Assembly (NCBI RefSeq): GCF_024169655.1
Contig: NZ_JALJWV010000001.1
Span: 5,500,001 to 5,564,000 of the forward strand
Length of the DNA: 64,000 nt
Direction: 5' to 3'
Source of the DNA: Pseudomonas marginalis
Lineage (GTDB): Bacteria > Pseudomonadota > Gammaproteobacteria > Pseudomonadales > Pseudomonadaceae
This document shows, one piece after another, positions 41,943-54,171 of the stretch (position 1 is the first letter of the stretch; every line of letters begins with the position of its first letter). A program made the position numbers and the translations under genes. The notes under the pieces were generated by a model. The model worked only from the letters and a program-made list of their open reading frames with translations. It ran no database searches and was not told the origin of the DNA.

Positions 41943-42470
41943 CTAGAACGGGATATCGTCATCAAAGCTGTCGAAATCCGGAGCCGGTTGCGGAGCGGCC
42001 TGTTGTGGCGCTGGGCGCGACTCACGCTGTGGCTGCTGACTTGGCTGCTGGCTTGGCTGCGGACGCGACTGCTGTGGACGCGGTGCCGAGTTGGACATGC
42101 CGCCCTGGCCCTGTTGGTCGCCCTGTGGACGGCCGCCGAGCAGTTGCATGGTGCCTTGCATGTCGACCACGATTTCAGTGGTGTAACGCTTGATGCCATC
42201 TTTTTCCCACTCGCGGGTCTGCAGTTTGCCTTCGATGTAGACCTGCGAACCTTTGCGCAGGTATTCACCGGCGATCTCTGCCACTTTGCCGAACATCGAC
42301 ACACGGTGCCATTCGGTTTTCTCAACCTTTTGGCCGGTCTGCTTGTCGGTCCACTGTTCGCTGGTCGCCAGACTCAGGTTGGTCACGGCGTTACCGTTAG
42401 GCAAGTAGCGAACTTCGGGATCCTGGCCGCATGTACCGACCAATATGACTTTGTTAACCCCACGGGCCAT
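41943..42470 (-). CDS. ssb: Single-stranded DNA-binding protein
   Basis: Protein of 175 residues: N-terminal OB fold (about 1-110; VNKVILVGTCGQDPEVRYLP), a Gln/Pro/Ser-rich disordered linker, and the conserved acidic tip DDDIPF that recruits repair and replication partners. It follows the MFS gene by nine bases on the minus strand, so both may be co-transcribed. Confidence 0.97.
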   Translation of the reverse strand: MARGVNKVILVGTCGQDPEVRYLPNGNAVTNLSLATSEQWTDKQTGQKVEKTEWHRVSMFGKVAEIAGEYLRKGSQVYIEGKLQTREWEKDGIKRYTTEIVVDMQGTMQLLGGRPQGDQQGQGGMSNSAPRPQQSRPQPSQQPSQQPQRESRPAPQQAAPQPAPDFDSFDDDIPF

Positions 42471-42479
42471 AACGTTCTC

Positions 42480-43874
42480 CTAAGCTGGGCGCGCTGTCGG
42501 CACTGGGTTGACCAGTTGCTCGAGCGTCGCGCGATCCAATAATTCGGTGTCCAATTTGATGTAGATGGCGGCTTCTTCAGCAATAACCACAGCATCGGTA
42601 ACCCCTGTAACGGCCTTAAGGCGCTCGGCCAAGCCAGCTTCGCGTATCGCTTCAGGCGATAACGGCAAGCGCAGACTCGTCACATAGGGAGGTTCGCGCA
42701 TGGTAACAGCAAAGGCTAGCCAGAGGGCAGCCAGACCTGCGCATCCGAGGAACACAACCGACAAACCGCCGTGCTGGAACATCCAGCCACCCATGATGCC
42801 GCCCAACGCAGAGCCCAGGAACTGGCTGGTGGAATACACCCCCATCGCCGTGCCCTTGCCGCCGGCCGGTGAAACTTTACTGATCAGCGAAGGCAACGAA
42901 GCCTCTAGCAGGTTGAACGCGGTAAAGAACACCACCGTACCGATTACCAGCGCCCGCAGGCTGTCGCCGAACTGCCAGAAGAATAGCTCAGTGAGCATCA
43001 GCGTCACGACGGCGCCGAGTAAAACTCGTTTCATTTTGCGTTTCTTCTCGCCATAGATGATGAATGGGATCATGGCGAAGAATGAGATCAGCAGTGCGGT
43101 CAGGTAGACCCACCAGTGCTGTTCCTTGGGCAGCCCGGCTTTTTCCACCAGGGCCAGGGGCAAGGCAACGAAGCTGCTCATCAGCATCGCGTGCAATACA
43201 AAGATACCTAAATCCAAGCGCAGCAGGTCCGGATGCTTGAGCGTCGGCAGCAGGGCCTGGCGCGCAACCCCGGATTCACGGTGCTGCAGGGTGCCGGTGG
43301 AGCGCGGCACCATAAAGGCCACGATCACAATACCGAACAACGCCATGCCGCCGGTGGCCAGGAACAGTCCGTGCAAACCAAAGGCGCGGGTCAGCAACGG
43401 GCCGATCACCATTGCGACAGCAAACGACAGGCCGATGGTCATGCCGATCATGGCCATGGCCTTGGTACGGTGTTGTTCGCGAGTCAGGTCCGACAGCAAG
43501 GCCATGACCGCCGCAGAAATTGCACCGGCGCCCTGCAGGACACGTCCGGCGATCACGCCCCAGATAGAATCGGACTGGGCCGCGAGTACGCTGCCGAGGG
43601 CGAACACGATCAACCCGAGGTAGATCACTGGGCGGCGGCCGATGCGGTCGGAAATGATCCCGAACGGAATCTGGAAAATCGCCTGGGTCAGGCCATAGGC
43701 GCCAATGGCCAGGCCGATCAGGGCGGGGGTCGCGCCTGCAAGGTCCATCCCGTAGGTCGCCAGTACCGGCAACACCATGAACATGCCAAGCATACGGAAG
43801 GCGAACACCAGGGCCAGACCGCTTGCCGCTCGGGTCTCGCCGCTACTCATGCGTTCGCTGTGGGGATCGTGCAT
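42480..43874 (-). CDS. MFS transporter, YajR-like
   Basis: Membrane protein of 464 residues with 12 predicted helices. GIISDRIGRRPVIYLG is the A-motif between helices 2 and 3. After the last helix comes a soluble C-terminal domain (about 395-464; LKAVTGVTDAVVIAEEAAIYIKLD) resembling the YAM domain of E. coli YajR. Substrate unknown, drug efflux suspected. The same gene lies between ssb and uvrA in P. aeruginosa (from memory of that genome). Divergent from uvrA. Confidence 0.88.
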   Translation of the reverse strand: MHDPHSERMSSGETRAASGLALVFAFRMLGMFMVLPVLATYGMDLAGATPALIGLAIGAYGLTQAIFQIPFGIISDRIGRRPVIYLGLIVFALGSVLAAQSDSIWGVIAGRVLQGAGAISAAVMALLSDLTREQHRTKAMAMIGMTIGLSFAVAMVIGPLLTRAFGLHGLFLATGGMALFGIVIVAFMVPRSTGTLQHRESGVARQALLPTLKHPDLLRLDLGIFVLHAMLMSSFVALPLALVEKAGLPKEQHWWVYLTALLISFFAMIPFIIYGEKKRKMKRVLLGAVVTLMLTELFFWQFGDSLRALVIGTVVFFTAFNLLEASLPSLISKVSPAGGKGTAMGVYSTSQFLGSALGGIMGGWMFQHGGLSVVFLGCAGLAALWLAFAVTMREPPYVTSLRLPLSPEAIREAGLAERLKAVTGVTDAVVIAEEAAIYIKLDTELLDRATLEQLVNPVPTARPA

Positions 43875-43986
43875 GGAAAAACCTCGTGTGAACCGGCGGC
43901 GATTCTACCAGTCCCATCGATTGAGAGGGTATATGCGGCGCTTTGCCGCGCAGGTTTCATGTAAGGCTGCACCTAGCACCTTGACA

Positions 43987-44002
43987 GTGTATATTCATCC
44001 AG
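43987..44002 (+). promoter_or_regulatory. uvrA: LexA box candidate, uvrA
   Basis: GTGTATATTCATCCAG fits the SOS box CTG-N10-CAG with one mismatch (first base). It is directly preceded by TTGACA (43981-43986), a -35 candidate, and lies about 50 bases before the uvrA start. LexA repression of uvrA is well known in E. coli and expected here. Confidence 0.5.
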
Positions 44003-44052
44003 TCTTTATCCGTATACTCCTGCATTATTTACGCCCGCCGTGCGAGGCCATC

Positions 44053-46887
<2,835 letters not shown>

Positions 46888-46903
46888 TTTATCCGACCCA
46901 ATA

Positions 46904-46942
46904 AAAAGCCCCTGTCACTTCAACGGTGACAGGGGCTTTTTT
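46904..46942. terminator. Bidirectional terminator, uvrA/ferritin
   Basis: Fifteen-base stem AAAAGCCCCTGTCAC / GTGACAGGGGCTTTT with T-runs on both strands, between convergent genes. Confidence 0.94.
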
Positions 46943-46953
46943 ACAGCCGGGAA

Positions 46954-47418
46954 TCAGAACTGCGATTGCAGGTAATTCTCCAGGCCGACCAGCTTGATCA
47001 GGCCCAACTGCTTCTCCAGCCAGTAGGTGTGATCTTCTTCGGTATCGGCCAACTGCACGCGCAGAATTTCACGAGTGACATAGTCGTTGTGCTGCTCGCA
47101 CAGCTCGATGCCCTTGCACAGCGCGGCACGGACCTTGTACTCAAGGCGCAGGTCGGCGGCGAGCATCTCAGGCACCGTGGTGCCTACGTCCAGGTCGTCC
47201 GGACGCATGCGTGGCGTGCCTTCGAGCATCAGGATACGGCGCATCAGCGCATCGGCGTGCTGCGTCTCTTCTTCCATCTCGTGGTTGATACGTTCATAGA
47301 GCTCGGTAAAGCCCCAGTCTTCGTACATACGCGAATGGATGAAATATTGGTCACGAGCAGCCAGTTCGCCCGTCAGCAACGTGTTGAGGTAATCGATTAC
47401 GTTGGGGTGACCTTGCAT
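46954..47418 (-). CDS. ftnA: Ferritin FtnA (annotated BfrA-type)
   Basis: Iron-storage protein of 154 residues, aligned without gaps to bacterioferritin for the first 55 residues. The ferroxidase ligands (Glu18, Glu51, His54) are retained, but residue 52, where bacterioferritin has the heme-ligand methionine, is Thr (ETQHAD). It should therefore not bind heme in the usual way. This agrees with P. aeruginosa FtnA, formerly BfrA, which lies at the same place next to katA and uvrA. A start at 47418 is set by the family N-terminus. Confidence 0.9.
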   Translation of the reverse strand: MQGHPNVIDYLNTLLTGELAARDQYFIHSRMYEDWGFTELYERINHEMEEETQHADALMRRILMLEGTPRMRPDDLDVGTTVPEMLAADLRLEYKVRAALCKGIELCEQHNDYVTREILRVQLADTEEDHTYWLEKQLGLIKLVGLENYLQSQF

Positions 47419-47530
47419 CGCCCTACATCTCCCTGCTTGAAAGTCTTTAGTTTGAACCATGCTGACCTATAGGTCACGGAACCAACGGCAGAAAAGTGAA
47501 GATTTACAGAGAAAAGTAGCTGAATTAACG

Positions 47531-47556
47531 CAAAAACCGCCCAAATGAGGGCGGTT
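47531..47556 (-). terminator. Intrinsic terminator of katA
   Basis: AACCGCCC/GGGCGGTT stem with a 6-base loop; the T-run follows on the minus strand. Confidence 0.85.
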
Positions 47557-47573
47557 CTGCTTATCGTTTAGAG

Positions 47574-49028
47574 TCAGTTAAGCGATACACCCAGTGCCTT
47601 TGCGATTGCTTCTCCATAAGCCGGATCGGCTTTGAAGAAGTGTTGCAACTGACGCTGGACCACATCACTGGAAACCCCCGCCATGGCGCCGGCGATGTTG
47701 CCGGTGAGCAAGGCTTTCTGCTCATCGTTCATCAGGCGGAACAGCGCACCGGCGTGGCTGTAATAGTCGGTGTCTTCGCGGTGATCGTAACGATCTGCGG
47801 CACCGCTCAGGGCCAATGCAGGCTCGGCGTACTGTGGCGCTTGTTTCGGCGCGTCGGCGTAGCTGTTTGGCTCATAGTTGGGCGTCGCACCGCCGTTGCT
47901 GCCGAAGGCCATCGAACCGTCACGCTGGTAGCTGTTGACCGGGCTGCGCGGGGCATTCACCGGCAATTGTTGGTGGTTGGTGCCGATACGGTAGCGATGT
48001 GCATCTGCATAAGCGAAAACGCGACCCTGCAGCATGCGGTCTGGCGACAGACCGACCCCCGGGACCATGTTGCTCGGGCCAAACGCTGCTTGCTCCACTT
48101 CAGCGAAGTAGTTCTGTGGATTACGGTTGAGCTCCAGTTCACCGACTTCGATCAGCGGGAATTCCTTTTGTGACCAGGTTTTGGTCACGTCAAAGGGGTT
48201 CTCGTAATGTGCGTTGGCTTGGGCCTCGGTCATGATCTGAATGCAAACGCGCCATTTCGGGAAATCGCCGCGCTCGATCGCACCAAACAGATCGCGCTGT
48301 GCGTAATCAGGGTCGGTGCCCGCCAAGCGCGCGGCCTCAGCCGGTGCCAGGTTCTTGATGCCTTGCTTGGTCTTGTAGTGCCACTTTACCCAGTGCCGCT
48401 CGCCCTTGGCGTTGATCAGGCTGTAGGTGTGGCTACCGAAGCCGTGCATGTGACGGTAACCGTCAGGGATACCACGGTCCGAAAACAGGATGGTGACCTG
48501 GTGCAGCGCCTCCGGGGAGTGCGACCAGAAGTCCCACATCATCTGCGCACTTTTCAGATTGCTTTGCGGCAGGCGTTTCTGGGTGTGGATAAAATCAGGG
48601 AACTTCAGAGGGTCACGGATGAAGAACACCGGCGTATTGTTACCGACGATGTCCCAGTTGCCTTCTTCGGTGTAGAACTTCAAGGCAAAGCCACGAGGAT
48701 CGCGTTCGGTGTCAGCCGAACCACGTTCCCCACCTACCGTGGAGAAGCGCAGAAAGGTCGGCGTTTGTTTACCCACGGACTCGAACAGCTTGGCGCTGGT
48801 GTATTCAGTGATGTCCTGGGTAACGGTGAACGTGCCGTAAGCACCCGAACCTTTGGCATGCACTCGACGCTCAGGGATGTTTTCGCGATTGAAGTGCGCG
48901 AGCTTCTCAATCAGGTGAAAGTCGTCAAGCAGCAACGGGCCACGTGGGCCGGCGGAACGGGAGTTCTGGTTGTCCGCCACGGGAGCGCCGCTGGCGGTGG
49001 TAAGAATTTTGTTCTGGCTCATGCTCAA
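47574..49028 (-). CDS. katA: Catalase KatA
   Basis: Heme catalase of 484 residues, the small-subunit type. Distal residues lie in FNRENIPERRVHAKGSGAYG (catalytic His), asparagine in the GNNTPVFFIRDP stretch, and the proximal heme-ligand tyrosine in RVFAYADAHRYR. It degrades hydrogen peroxide in the cytoplasm. It stands immediately upstream of ftnA, as in P. aeruginosa, where FtnA supplies iron for KatA. The 232-base gap to rplQ holds the ribosomal terminator and presumably its own promoter. Confidence 0.96.
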   Translation of the reverse strand: MSMSQNKILTTASGAPVADNQNSRSAGPRGPLLLDDFHLIEKLAHFNRENIPERRVHAKGSGAYGTFTVTQDITEYTSAKLFESVGKQTPTFLRFSTVGGERGSADTERDPRGFALKFYTEEGNWDIVGNNTPVFFIRDPLKFPDFIHTQKRLPQSNLKSAQMMWDFWSHSPEALHQVTILFSDRGIPDGYRHMHGFGSHTYSLINAKGERHWVKWHYKTKQGIKNLAPAEAARLAGTDPDYAQRDLFGAIERGDFPKWRVCIQIMTEAQANAHYENPFDVTKTWSQKEFPLIEVGELELNRNPQNYFAEVEQAAFGPSNMVPGVGLSPDRMLQGRVFAYADAHRYRIGTNHQQLPVNAPRSPVNSYQRDGSMAFGSNGGATPNYEPNSYADAPKQAPQYAEPALALSGAADRYDHREDTDYYSHAGALFRLMNDEQKALLTGNIAGAMAGVSSDVVQRQLQHFFKADPAYGEAIAKALGVSLN

Positions 49029-49215
49029 TCTTCCTCAGGTCGGACTCGGAACTGCCGGCTAATCGGCTTGCAGTGAGTATTGATCATCAACATGACACCT
49101 ACAAATTCATTAAATTGTGGGGATCAATAGAAAATTACTACCAATACACCTGACCACCATAGTGCCGGTGTCGACCTGACGCAGCTTGTACAAATGGCGC
49201 TTTTCTTACGCGCAC

Positions 49216-49240
49216 AAAAAACCGGGCACTAGGCCCGGTT
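49216..49240 (-). terminator. Terminator of alpha ribosomal operon
   Basis: AACCGGGC/GCCCGGTT stem with a 5-base loop and a T-run on the minus strand, 20 bases after rplQ. Confidence 0.9.
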
Positions 49241-49260
49241 CTTCGTTACAGACTGTCGTC

Positions 49261-49647
49261 TTACTCGGCGCTTACAGCTTCGCCGGCAGTAGCACGATCA
49301 ACCAACTCGACATACGCCATAGGCGCGTTGTCGCCAGAGCGGAAACCGCACTTGAGGATGCGCAGGTAGCCACCCTCACGGGTAGCGTAACGCTTGCCCA
49401 GGTCGTTGAAGAGCTTACCAACGATAGCTTTCGAACGAGTACGGTCGAATGCCAGACGGCGGTTAGCCAGGCTGTCTGTCTTAGCCAAAGTGATCAGCGG
49501 CTCAGCAACGCGACGCAGTTCTTTAGCTTTCGGCAGTGTAGTTTTGATCAGCTCGTGCTCGAACAGCGACACCGCCATGTTTTGAAACATGGCCTTACGG
49601 TGCGAGCTGGTACGGCTCAGGTGACGTCCACTTTTACGATGACGCAT
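49261..49647 (-). CDS. rplQ: 50S ribosomal protein L17
   Basis: Protein of 128 residues, starting MRHRKSGRHLSRTSSHRKAM, the L17 hallmark. Last gene of the alpha operon, 41 bases after rpoA and followed by the terminator. Confidence 0.98.
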   Translation of the reverse strand: MRHRKSGRHLSRTSSHRKAMFQNMAVSLFEHELIKTTLPKAKELRRVAEPLITLAKTDSLANRRLAFDRTRSKAIVGKLFNDLGKRYATREGGYLRILKCGFRSGDNAPMAYVELVDRATAGEAVSAE

Positions 49648-49688
49648 GGTTCATTCCTTACCAAACTCACGTTCGGTGATTACGACGA

Positions 49689-50690
49689 TCAGGCAGTCGC
49701 CTTGTCGTCCTTCTTAAGACTTGCAGGCGGCCAGTTGTCGAGGCGCATGCCGAGGGACAGACCGCGGGAGGCCAGAACGTCCTTGATTTCAGTCAAGGAT
49801 TTCTTGCCCAGGTTCGGAGTCTTCAACAGTTCTACTTCGGTACGCTGAATCAGGTCGCCGATGTAGTAAATGTTTTCCGCCTTAAGGCAGTTAGCCGAAC
49901 GTACAGTCAGTTCCAGATCGTCAACCGGGCGAAGCAGGATCGGATCGATCTCGTCTTCCTGCTCGATTACCACTGGTTCGCTGTCACCTTTGAGGTCGAC
50001 GAACGCAGCCAACTGCTGTTGCAGGATGGTTGCAGCGCGACGGATAGCCTCTTCAGGGTCCAGAGTACCGTTGGTTTCCAGATCAATAACCAGCTTGTCC
50101 AGGTTAGTACGCTGCTCGACACGGGCGTTTTCCACCACGTATGCGATGCGGCGAACCGGGCTGAACGAAGAATCAAGCTGCAAGCGACCAATGCTGCGGC
50201 TTTCGTCTTCATCGCTCTGACGCGAGTCGGCCGGTTCATAACCACGACCACGAGCTACAGTGAGCTTCATGTTCAGGGCGCCGTTAGACGCCAGGTTAGC
50301 GATTACGTGATCGGGGTTAACGATCTCGACATCATGATCCAGCTGAATATCGGCAGCGGTAACCACCCCCGAACCCTTCTTCGACAAGGTCAGCGTAACT
50401 TCGTCACGGCCGTGCAGCTTGATAGCCAGACCTTTAAGGTTCAACAGGATTTCAATTACGTCTTCCTGTACACCTTCGATGGCGCTGTACTCGTGGAGCA
50501 CACCGTCAATCTCGGCCTCGACTACTGCACAGCCGGGCATTGAGGACAACAGGATGCGGCGCAGCGCGTTGCCCAGGGTGTGGCCAAAACCACGCTCGAG
50601 AGGCTCGAGAGTGATTTTGGCGCGGGTTGGACTGACAACCTGCACATCAATGTGGCGGGGTGTCAGGAACTCATTTACCGAAATCTGCAT
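49689..50690 (-). CDS. rpoA: RNA polymerase alpha subunit
   Basis: Protein of 333 residues. The N-terminal domain (about 1-230) has TLEPLERGFGHTLGNALRRI for dimerisation and assembly; the C-terminal domain (about 250-325; LRSANCLKAENIYYIGDLIQ equivalent) contacts UP elements and activators. Fourth gene of the alpha operon, 22 bases after rpsD. Confidence 0.98.
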   Translation of the reverse strand: MQISVNEFLTPRHIDVQVVSPTRAKITLEPLERGFGHTLGNALRRILLSSMPGCAVVEAEIDGVLHEYSAIEGVQEDVIEILLNLKGLAIKLHGRDEVTLTLSKKGSGVVTAADIQLDHDVEIVNPDHVIANLASNGALNMKLTVARGRGYEPADSRQSDEDESRSIGRLQLDSSFSPVRRIAYVVENARVEQRTNLDKLVIDLETNGTLDPEEAIRRAATILQQQLAAFVDLKGDSEPVVIEQEDEIDPILLRPVDDLELTVRSANCLKAENIYYIGDLIQRTEVELLKTPNLGKKSLTEIKDVLASRGLSLGMRLDNWPPASLKKDDKATA

Positions 50691-50712
50691 GGATGCACCT
50701 ATTTTCTAGCCC

Positions 50713-51333
50713 TTACTTGGAGTAGAGCTCGACAATCAGGCTTTCGTTGATGTCGGCGGACAGATCACTGCGAGCAGGAACGTTCTTGAAAACGCCCGAC
50801 TTCTTCTCAGTGTCTACTTCTACCCATTCTACGCGGCCACGTTGGGCACACAGATCGAGAGCTTGGACAATGCGAAGTTGGTTTTTTGCTTTCTCGCGGA
50901 CAGCGACCACGTCACCAGCACGAACCTGGTAGGACGGAACGTTTACGGTCTGACCGTTAACGCTGATCGACTTGTGCGATACCAGCTGACGGGATTCGGC
51001 ACGAGTAGAACCAAAGCCCATACGGTATACAACGTTGTCCAGACGGCATTCGAGCAGTTGCAGCAGGTTTTCACCGGTTGCACCTTTCTTGCCAGCAGCT
51101 TCTTTGTAGTAGCCGCTGAACTGACGCTCGAGAACGCCGTAAATACGACGGACCTTCTGCTTTTCACGCAGTTGGGTGCCGTAATCGGACTGGCGACCGC
51201 GGCGTTGGCCGTGGATACCAGGTGCTGCTTCAATGTTGCACTTCGATTCGATCGCGCGCACGCCGCTCTTCAGGAAGAGATCGGTGCCTTCGCGACGAGC
51301 GAGTTTGCATTTTGGACCAATGTAACGAGCCAT
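50713..51333 (-). CDS. rpsD: 30S ribosomal protein S4
   Basis: Primary rRNA-binding protein of 206 residues: MARYIGPKCKLARREGTDLF at the start and the S4 RNA-binding motif in ESRQLVSHKSISVNGQTVNV. No N-terminal zinc-finger cysteine cluster, only one cysteine. In E. coli S4 represses its own operon through the rpsM leader. Confidence 0.98.
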   Translation of the reverse strand: MARYIGPKCKLARREGTDLFLKSGVRAIESKCNIEAAPGIHGQRRGRQSDYGTQLREKQKVRRIYGVLERQFSGYYKEAAGKKGATGENLLQLLECRLDNVVYRMGFGSTRAESRQLVSHKSISVNGQTVNVPSYQVRAGDVVAVREKAKNQLRIVQALDLCAQRGRVEWVEVDTEKKSGVFKNVPARSDLSADINESLIVELYSK

Positions 51334-51351
51334 TCTTTACAATCTCCTGGA

Positions 51352-51741
51352 TTACACGCGGCGCTTCTTCGGCGGACGGCACCCGTTGTGCGGGATTGGC
51401 GTCACGTCGGTGATGCTGGCGATCTTATAGCCACAGCCGTTCAAAGCACGGACAGCAGACTCACGACCTGGACCTGGACCTTTGACGTTAACGTCAAGGT
51501 TTTTCAGGCCGTATTCCAGCGCAGCTTGACCAGCACGTTCAGCAGCTACTTGAGCAGCAAACGGGGTGGACTTGCGGGAACCGCGGAAACCCGAACCACC
51601 GGAGGTAGCCCAAGAAAGCGCGTTACCTTGACGGTCGGTGATGGTCACGATTGTGTTGTTAAAAGAAGCATGGATGTGGGCGATGCCATCAACCACTGTC
51701 TTTTTAACTTTTTTACGAGGACGAGCAGCAGGTTTTGCCAT
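51352..51741 (-). CDS. rpsK: 30S ribosomal protein S11
   Basis: Protein of 129 residues; HIHASFNNTIVTITDRQGN and the C-terminal VTPIPHNGCRPPKKRRV are diagnostic. Lies 18 bases upstream of rpsD. Confidence 0.98.
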   Translation of the reverse strand: MAKPAARPRKKVKKTVVDGIAHIHASFNNTIVTITDRQGNALSWATSGGSGFRGSRKSTPFAAQVAAERAGQAALEYGLKNLDVNVKGPGPGRESAVRALNGCGYKIASITDVTPIPHNGCRPPKKRRV

Positions 51742-51771
51742 GATTAATTTCCTGTCGATTCGCGTGGGCGA

Positions 51772-52128
51772 TTACTTGCGGATCGGCTTACGCGGACCTT
51801 TACGGGTACGCGCGTTAGTCTTGGTACGCTGACCGCGCACTGGAAGACCACGACGATGACGCAGACCACGGTAGCAACCGAGGTCCATCAAACGCTTGAT
51901 TTTCATGTTGATTTCGCGACGCAGGTCACCTTCAGTGGTGAACTTCGCCACTTCGCCACGCAACAGCTCAATCTGCTCGTCGCTCAGATCTTTAATCTTT
52001 GCGGCTGGGTTTACCCCAGTATCTGCGCAAATTTTCTGCGCAGTAGTGCGACCAACACCATAGATGTAGGTCAGCGAGATAACAGTGTGCTTGTTATCTG
52101 GAATGTTAACGCCTGCAATACGGGCCAT
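51772..52128 (-). CDS. rpsM: 30S ribosomal protein S13
   Basis: Protein of 118 residues: [20 protein letters not shown] at the start and [20 protein letters not shown] at the end, which binds 16S rRNA and tRNA. First gene of the alpha operon behind the promoter at 52188-52216. Confidence 0.98.
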
Positions 52129-52187
52129 TCAGTGGGACTCCAATTGACAGCTACCTACGCCCCGGAAGCCAAGAAATAGGGCGCGAG

Positions 52188-52216
52188 ATAATATCGCTGT
52201 AATAACAAATAATCAA
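52188..52216 (-). promoter_or_regulatory. Promoter of alpha operon
   Basis: On the minus strand TTGATT (52211-52216), a 17-base spacer and TATTAT (52188-52193). Transcription would begin near 52181 and give a leader of about 53 bases before rpsM. Just upstream is a 9-base hairpin, CCCGGCAGC/GCTGCCGGG (52217-52240), whose T-rich tail overlaps the -35 region and may slow or end spc-operon transcription. Confidence 0.6.
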
Positions 52217-52257
52217 CCCGGCAGCGCACTAGCTGCCGGGCTTCAAGCGGATCACAC

Positions 52258-52374
52258 TCAGCCTTGGCGCTGTTTGTGACGCGGTTCCGCGCTGCAAATT
52301 ACTCGAACAACACCTTCGCGGCGAATAATTTTGCAGTTACGGCACAGCTTTTTCACCGATGCACGAACTTTCAT
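52258..52374 (-). CDS. rpmJ: 50S ribosomal protein L36
   Basis: Protein of 38 residues: [20 protein letters not shown], then [18 protein letters not shown]. The three cysteines and the histidine (C11, C14, C27, H33) make it the zinc-binding form. Many pseudomonads carry a zinc-free paralogue elsewhere under Zur. Placed between secY and the alpha promoter. Confidence 0.96.
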
Positions 52375-52401
52375 CACCAACTCCTCGAACCTTATGGGTA
52401 C

Positions 52402-53730
52402 TCAGCGCAACATGCCGCTGCCGTAACCCTTCAGGTTGGCTTTCTTCATCAGGGATTCGTACTGGTGCGAAACGAGGTGCGATTGTACTTGGGACATGAA
52501 GTCCATCACAACCACGACGACGATCAGCAACGAGGTCCCGCCAAGGTAGAACGGTACGTTTGCTGCAACCACCAGGAACTGGGGCAACAAGCACACGGCC
52601 GTCATATATAGAGCACCGAACAGGGTCAAACGAGTCAGAACGCCATCAATGTAGCGTGCAGACTGCTCACCTGGACGGATGCCCGGAATAAAGGCACCGG
52701 ACTTCTTCAGGTTTTCCGCTACGTCTTTCGGATTGAACATCAACGCCGTATAGAAGAAGCAGAAGAAAATAATCCCTGCACTAAACAGCAGAATATTCAA
52801 CGGCTGACCAGGAGCGATCGACTGAGAAAGGTCCTGCAGCCAGCCCATGTTTTCAGACTGACCAAACCAGGTACCCAACGAAGCCGGAAACAGCAAAATG
52901 CTGCTCGCGAAAATTGCCGGGATAACACCGGCCATATTCACTTTCAGCGGCAAGTGGCTGGTCTGCGCAGCAAAAACCTTGCGGCCCTGCTGACGCTTGG
53001 CGTAGTGAACAGCAATACGACGCTGGCCACGCTCAATGAACACCACAAAACCGATAATCGCTACTGCCAGCAAACCGATGGCAACCAGGGCAAAAATATT
53101 GATATCACCCTGACGCGCAGACTCGAAAGACTGCCCGATTGCTCTCGGAAGACCGGCGACGATACCTGCGAAAATCAACATCGAGATACCGTTACCAACA
53201 CCACGCTCAGTAATCTGCTCACCCAGCCACATCATAAACATCGCACCAGCCACAAATGTGGATACCGCGACGAAATGGAAGCCAAAGTCACCAGTGAACG
53301 CAACACCCTGCCCCGCCAAGCCAACGGACATGCCGATAGCTTGAACCAGGGCAAGGATGACAGTGCCGTAGCGGGTGTACTGGCTAATCTTGCGACGGCC
53401 AGCTTCACCTTCCTTCTTCAACTGCTCCAACTGCGGGCTGACGGCGGTCATCAACTGCATGATGATCGATGCCGAAATGTACGGCATGATCCCCAGTGCA
53501 AAGATGCTCATCCGTTCCAGCGCGCCGCCGGAAAACATGTTGAACAAGCTAAGAATGGTCCCCTCATTCTGTCGAAACAGGTCTGCGAGTCGGTCCGGGT
53601 TGATACCTGGAACCGGGATGTGTGCGCCTATTCGGTAGACGATAATCGCCAGGAACAGAAAACGCAGACGAGCCCAAAGTTCAGACATACCGCCTTTGCC
53701 GAGCGCTGAGAGAGCACCTTGCTTAGCCAT
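52402..53730 (-). CDS. secY: Preprotein translocase subunit SecY
   Basis: Protein of 442 residues with ten membrane helices, the channel of the Sec pathway. GMSELWARLRFLFLAIIVYRIG, IPVPGINPD and the cytoplasmic loop KRQQGRKVFAAQTSHLPLKVN are conserved. It starts directly at the rplO stop (no gap), so it is translationally coupled to the spc ribosomal genes. Confidence 0.98.
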   Translation of the reverse strand: MAKQGALSALGKGGMSELWARLRFLFLAIIVYRIGAHIPVPGINPDRLADLFRQNEGTILSLFNMFSGGALERMSIFALGIMPYISASIIMQLMTAVSPQLEQLKKEGEAGRRKISQYTRYGTVILALVQAIGMSVGLAGQGVAFTGDFGFHFVAVSTFVAGAMFMMWLGEQITERGVGNGISMLIFAGIVAGLPRAIGQSFESARQGDINIFALVAIGLLAVAIIGFVVFIERGQRRIAVHYAKRQQGRKVFAAQTSHLPLKVNMAGVIPAIFASSILLFPASLGTWFGQSENMGWLQDLSQSIAPGQPLNILLFSAGIIFFCFFYTALMFNPKDVAENLKKSGAFIPGIRPGEQSARYIDGVLTRLTLFGALYMTAVCLLPQFLVVAANVPFYLGGTSLLIVVVVVMDFMSQVQSHLVSHQYESLMKKANLKGYGSGMLR

Positions 53731-54168
53731 TTATTCCTCGAACTTGCCGCCAGCTGCTTCGATAGCCGAACGCGCACCTTTGGTGGCGCCGATTCCCTTG
53801 CCGATAGTGACAGCGCGGGTCACTTCACCGGACAGCATGATTTTCACACGCTGTACGTTGACGTTGATCACGTTGGCATCTTTCAGGGTCTGCACAGTAA
53901 CGATGTCGCCTTCCACTTTAGCCAGCTCGGACAAACGCACTTCTGCGCGGTCCATGGCTTTCAGGGATACGAAACCGAACTTAGGCAGGCGACGATGCAG
54001 CGGCTGTTGACCGCCTTCAAAGCCTGGAGCGATGGTGCCACCGGAGCGGGAGGTTTGACCTTTGTGGCCACGGCCACCAGTCTTACCCAAACCGCTACCG
54101 ATACCACGGCCCGGACGATGCTTTTCGCGACGGGAACCCGGCGCTGGACTCAGATCATTGAGTTTCAT
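53731..54168 (-). CDS. rplO: 50S ribosomal protein L15
   Basis: Protein of 145 residues: MKLNDLSPAPGSRREKHRPG and the glycine-rich GKTGGRGHKGQTSRSGG stretch are typical. Abuts secY. Confidence 0.98.
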   Translation of the reverse strand: MKLNDLSPAPGSRREKHRPGRGIGSGLGKTGGRGHKGQTSRSGGTIAPGFEGGQQPLHRRLPKFGFVSLKAMDRAEVRLSELAKVEGDIVTVQTLKDANVINVNVQRVKIMLSGEVTRAVTIGKGIGATKGARSAIEAAGGKFEE

Positions 54169-54171
54169 CGA

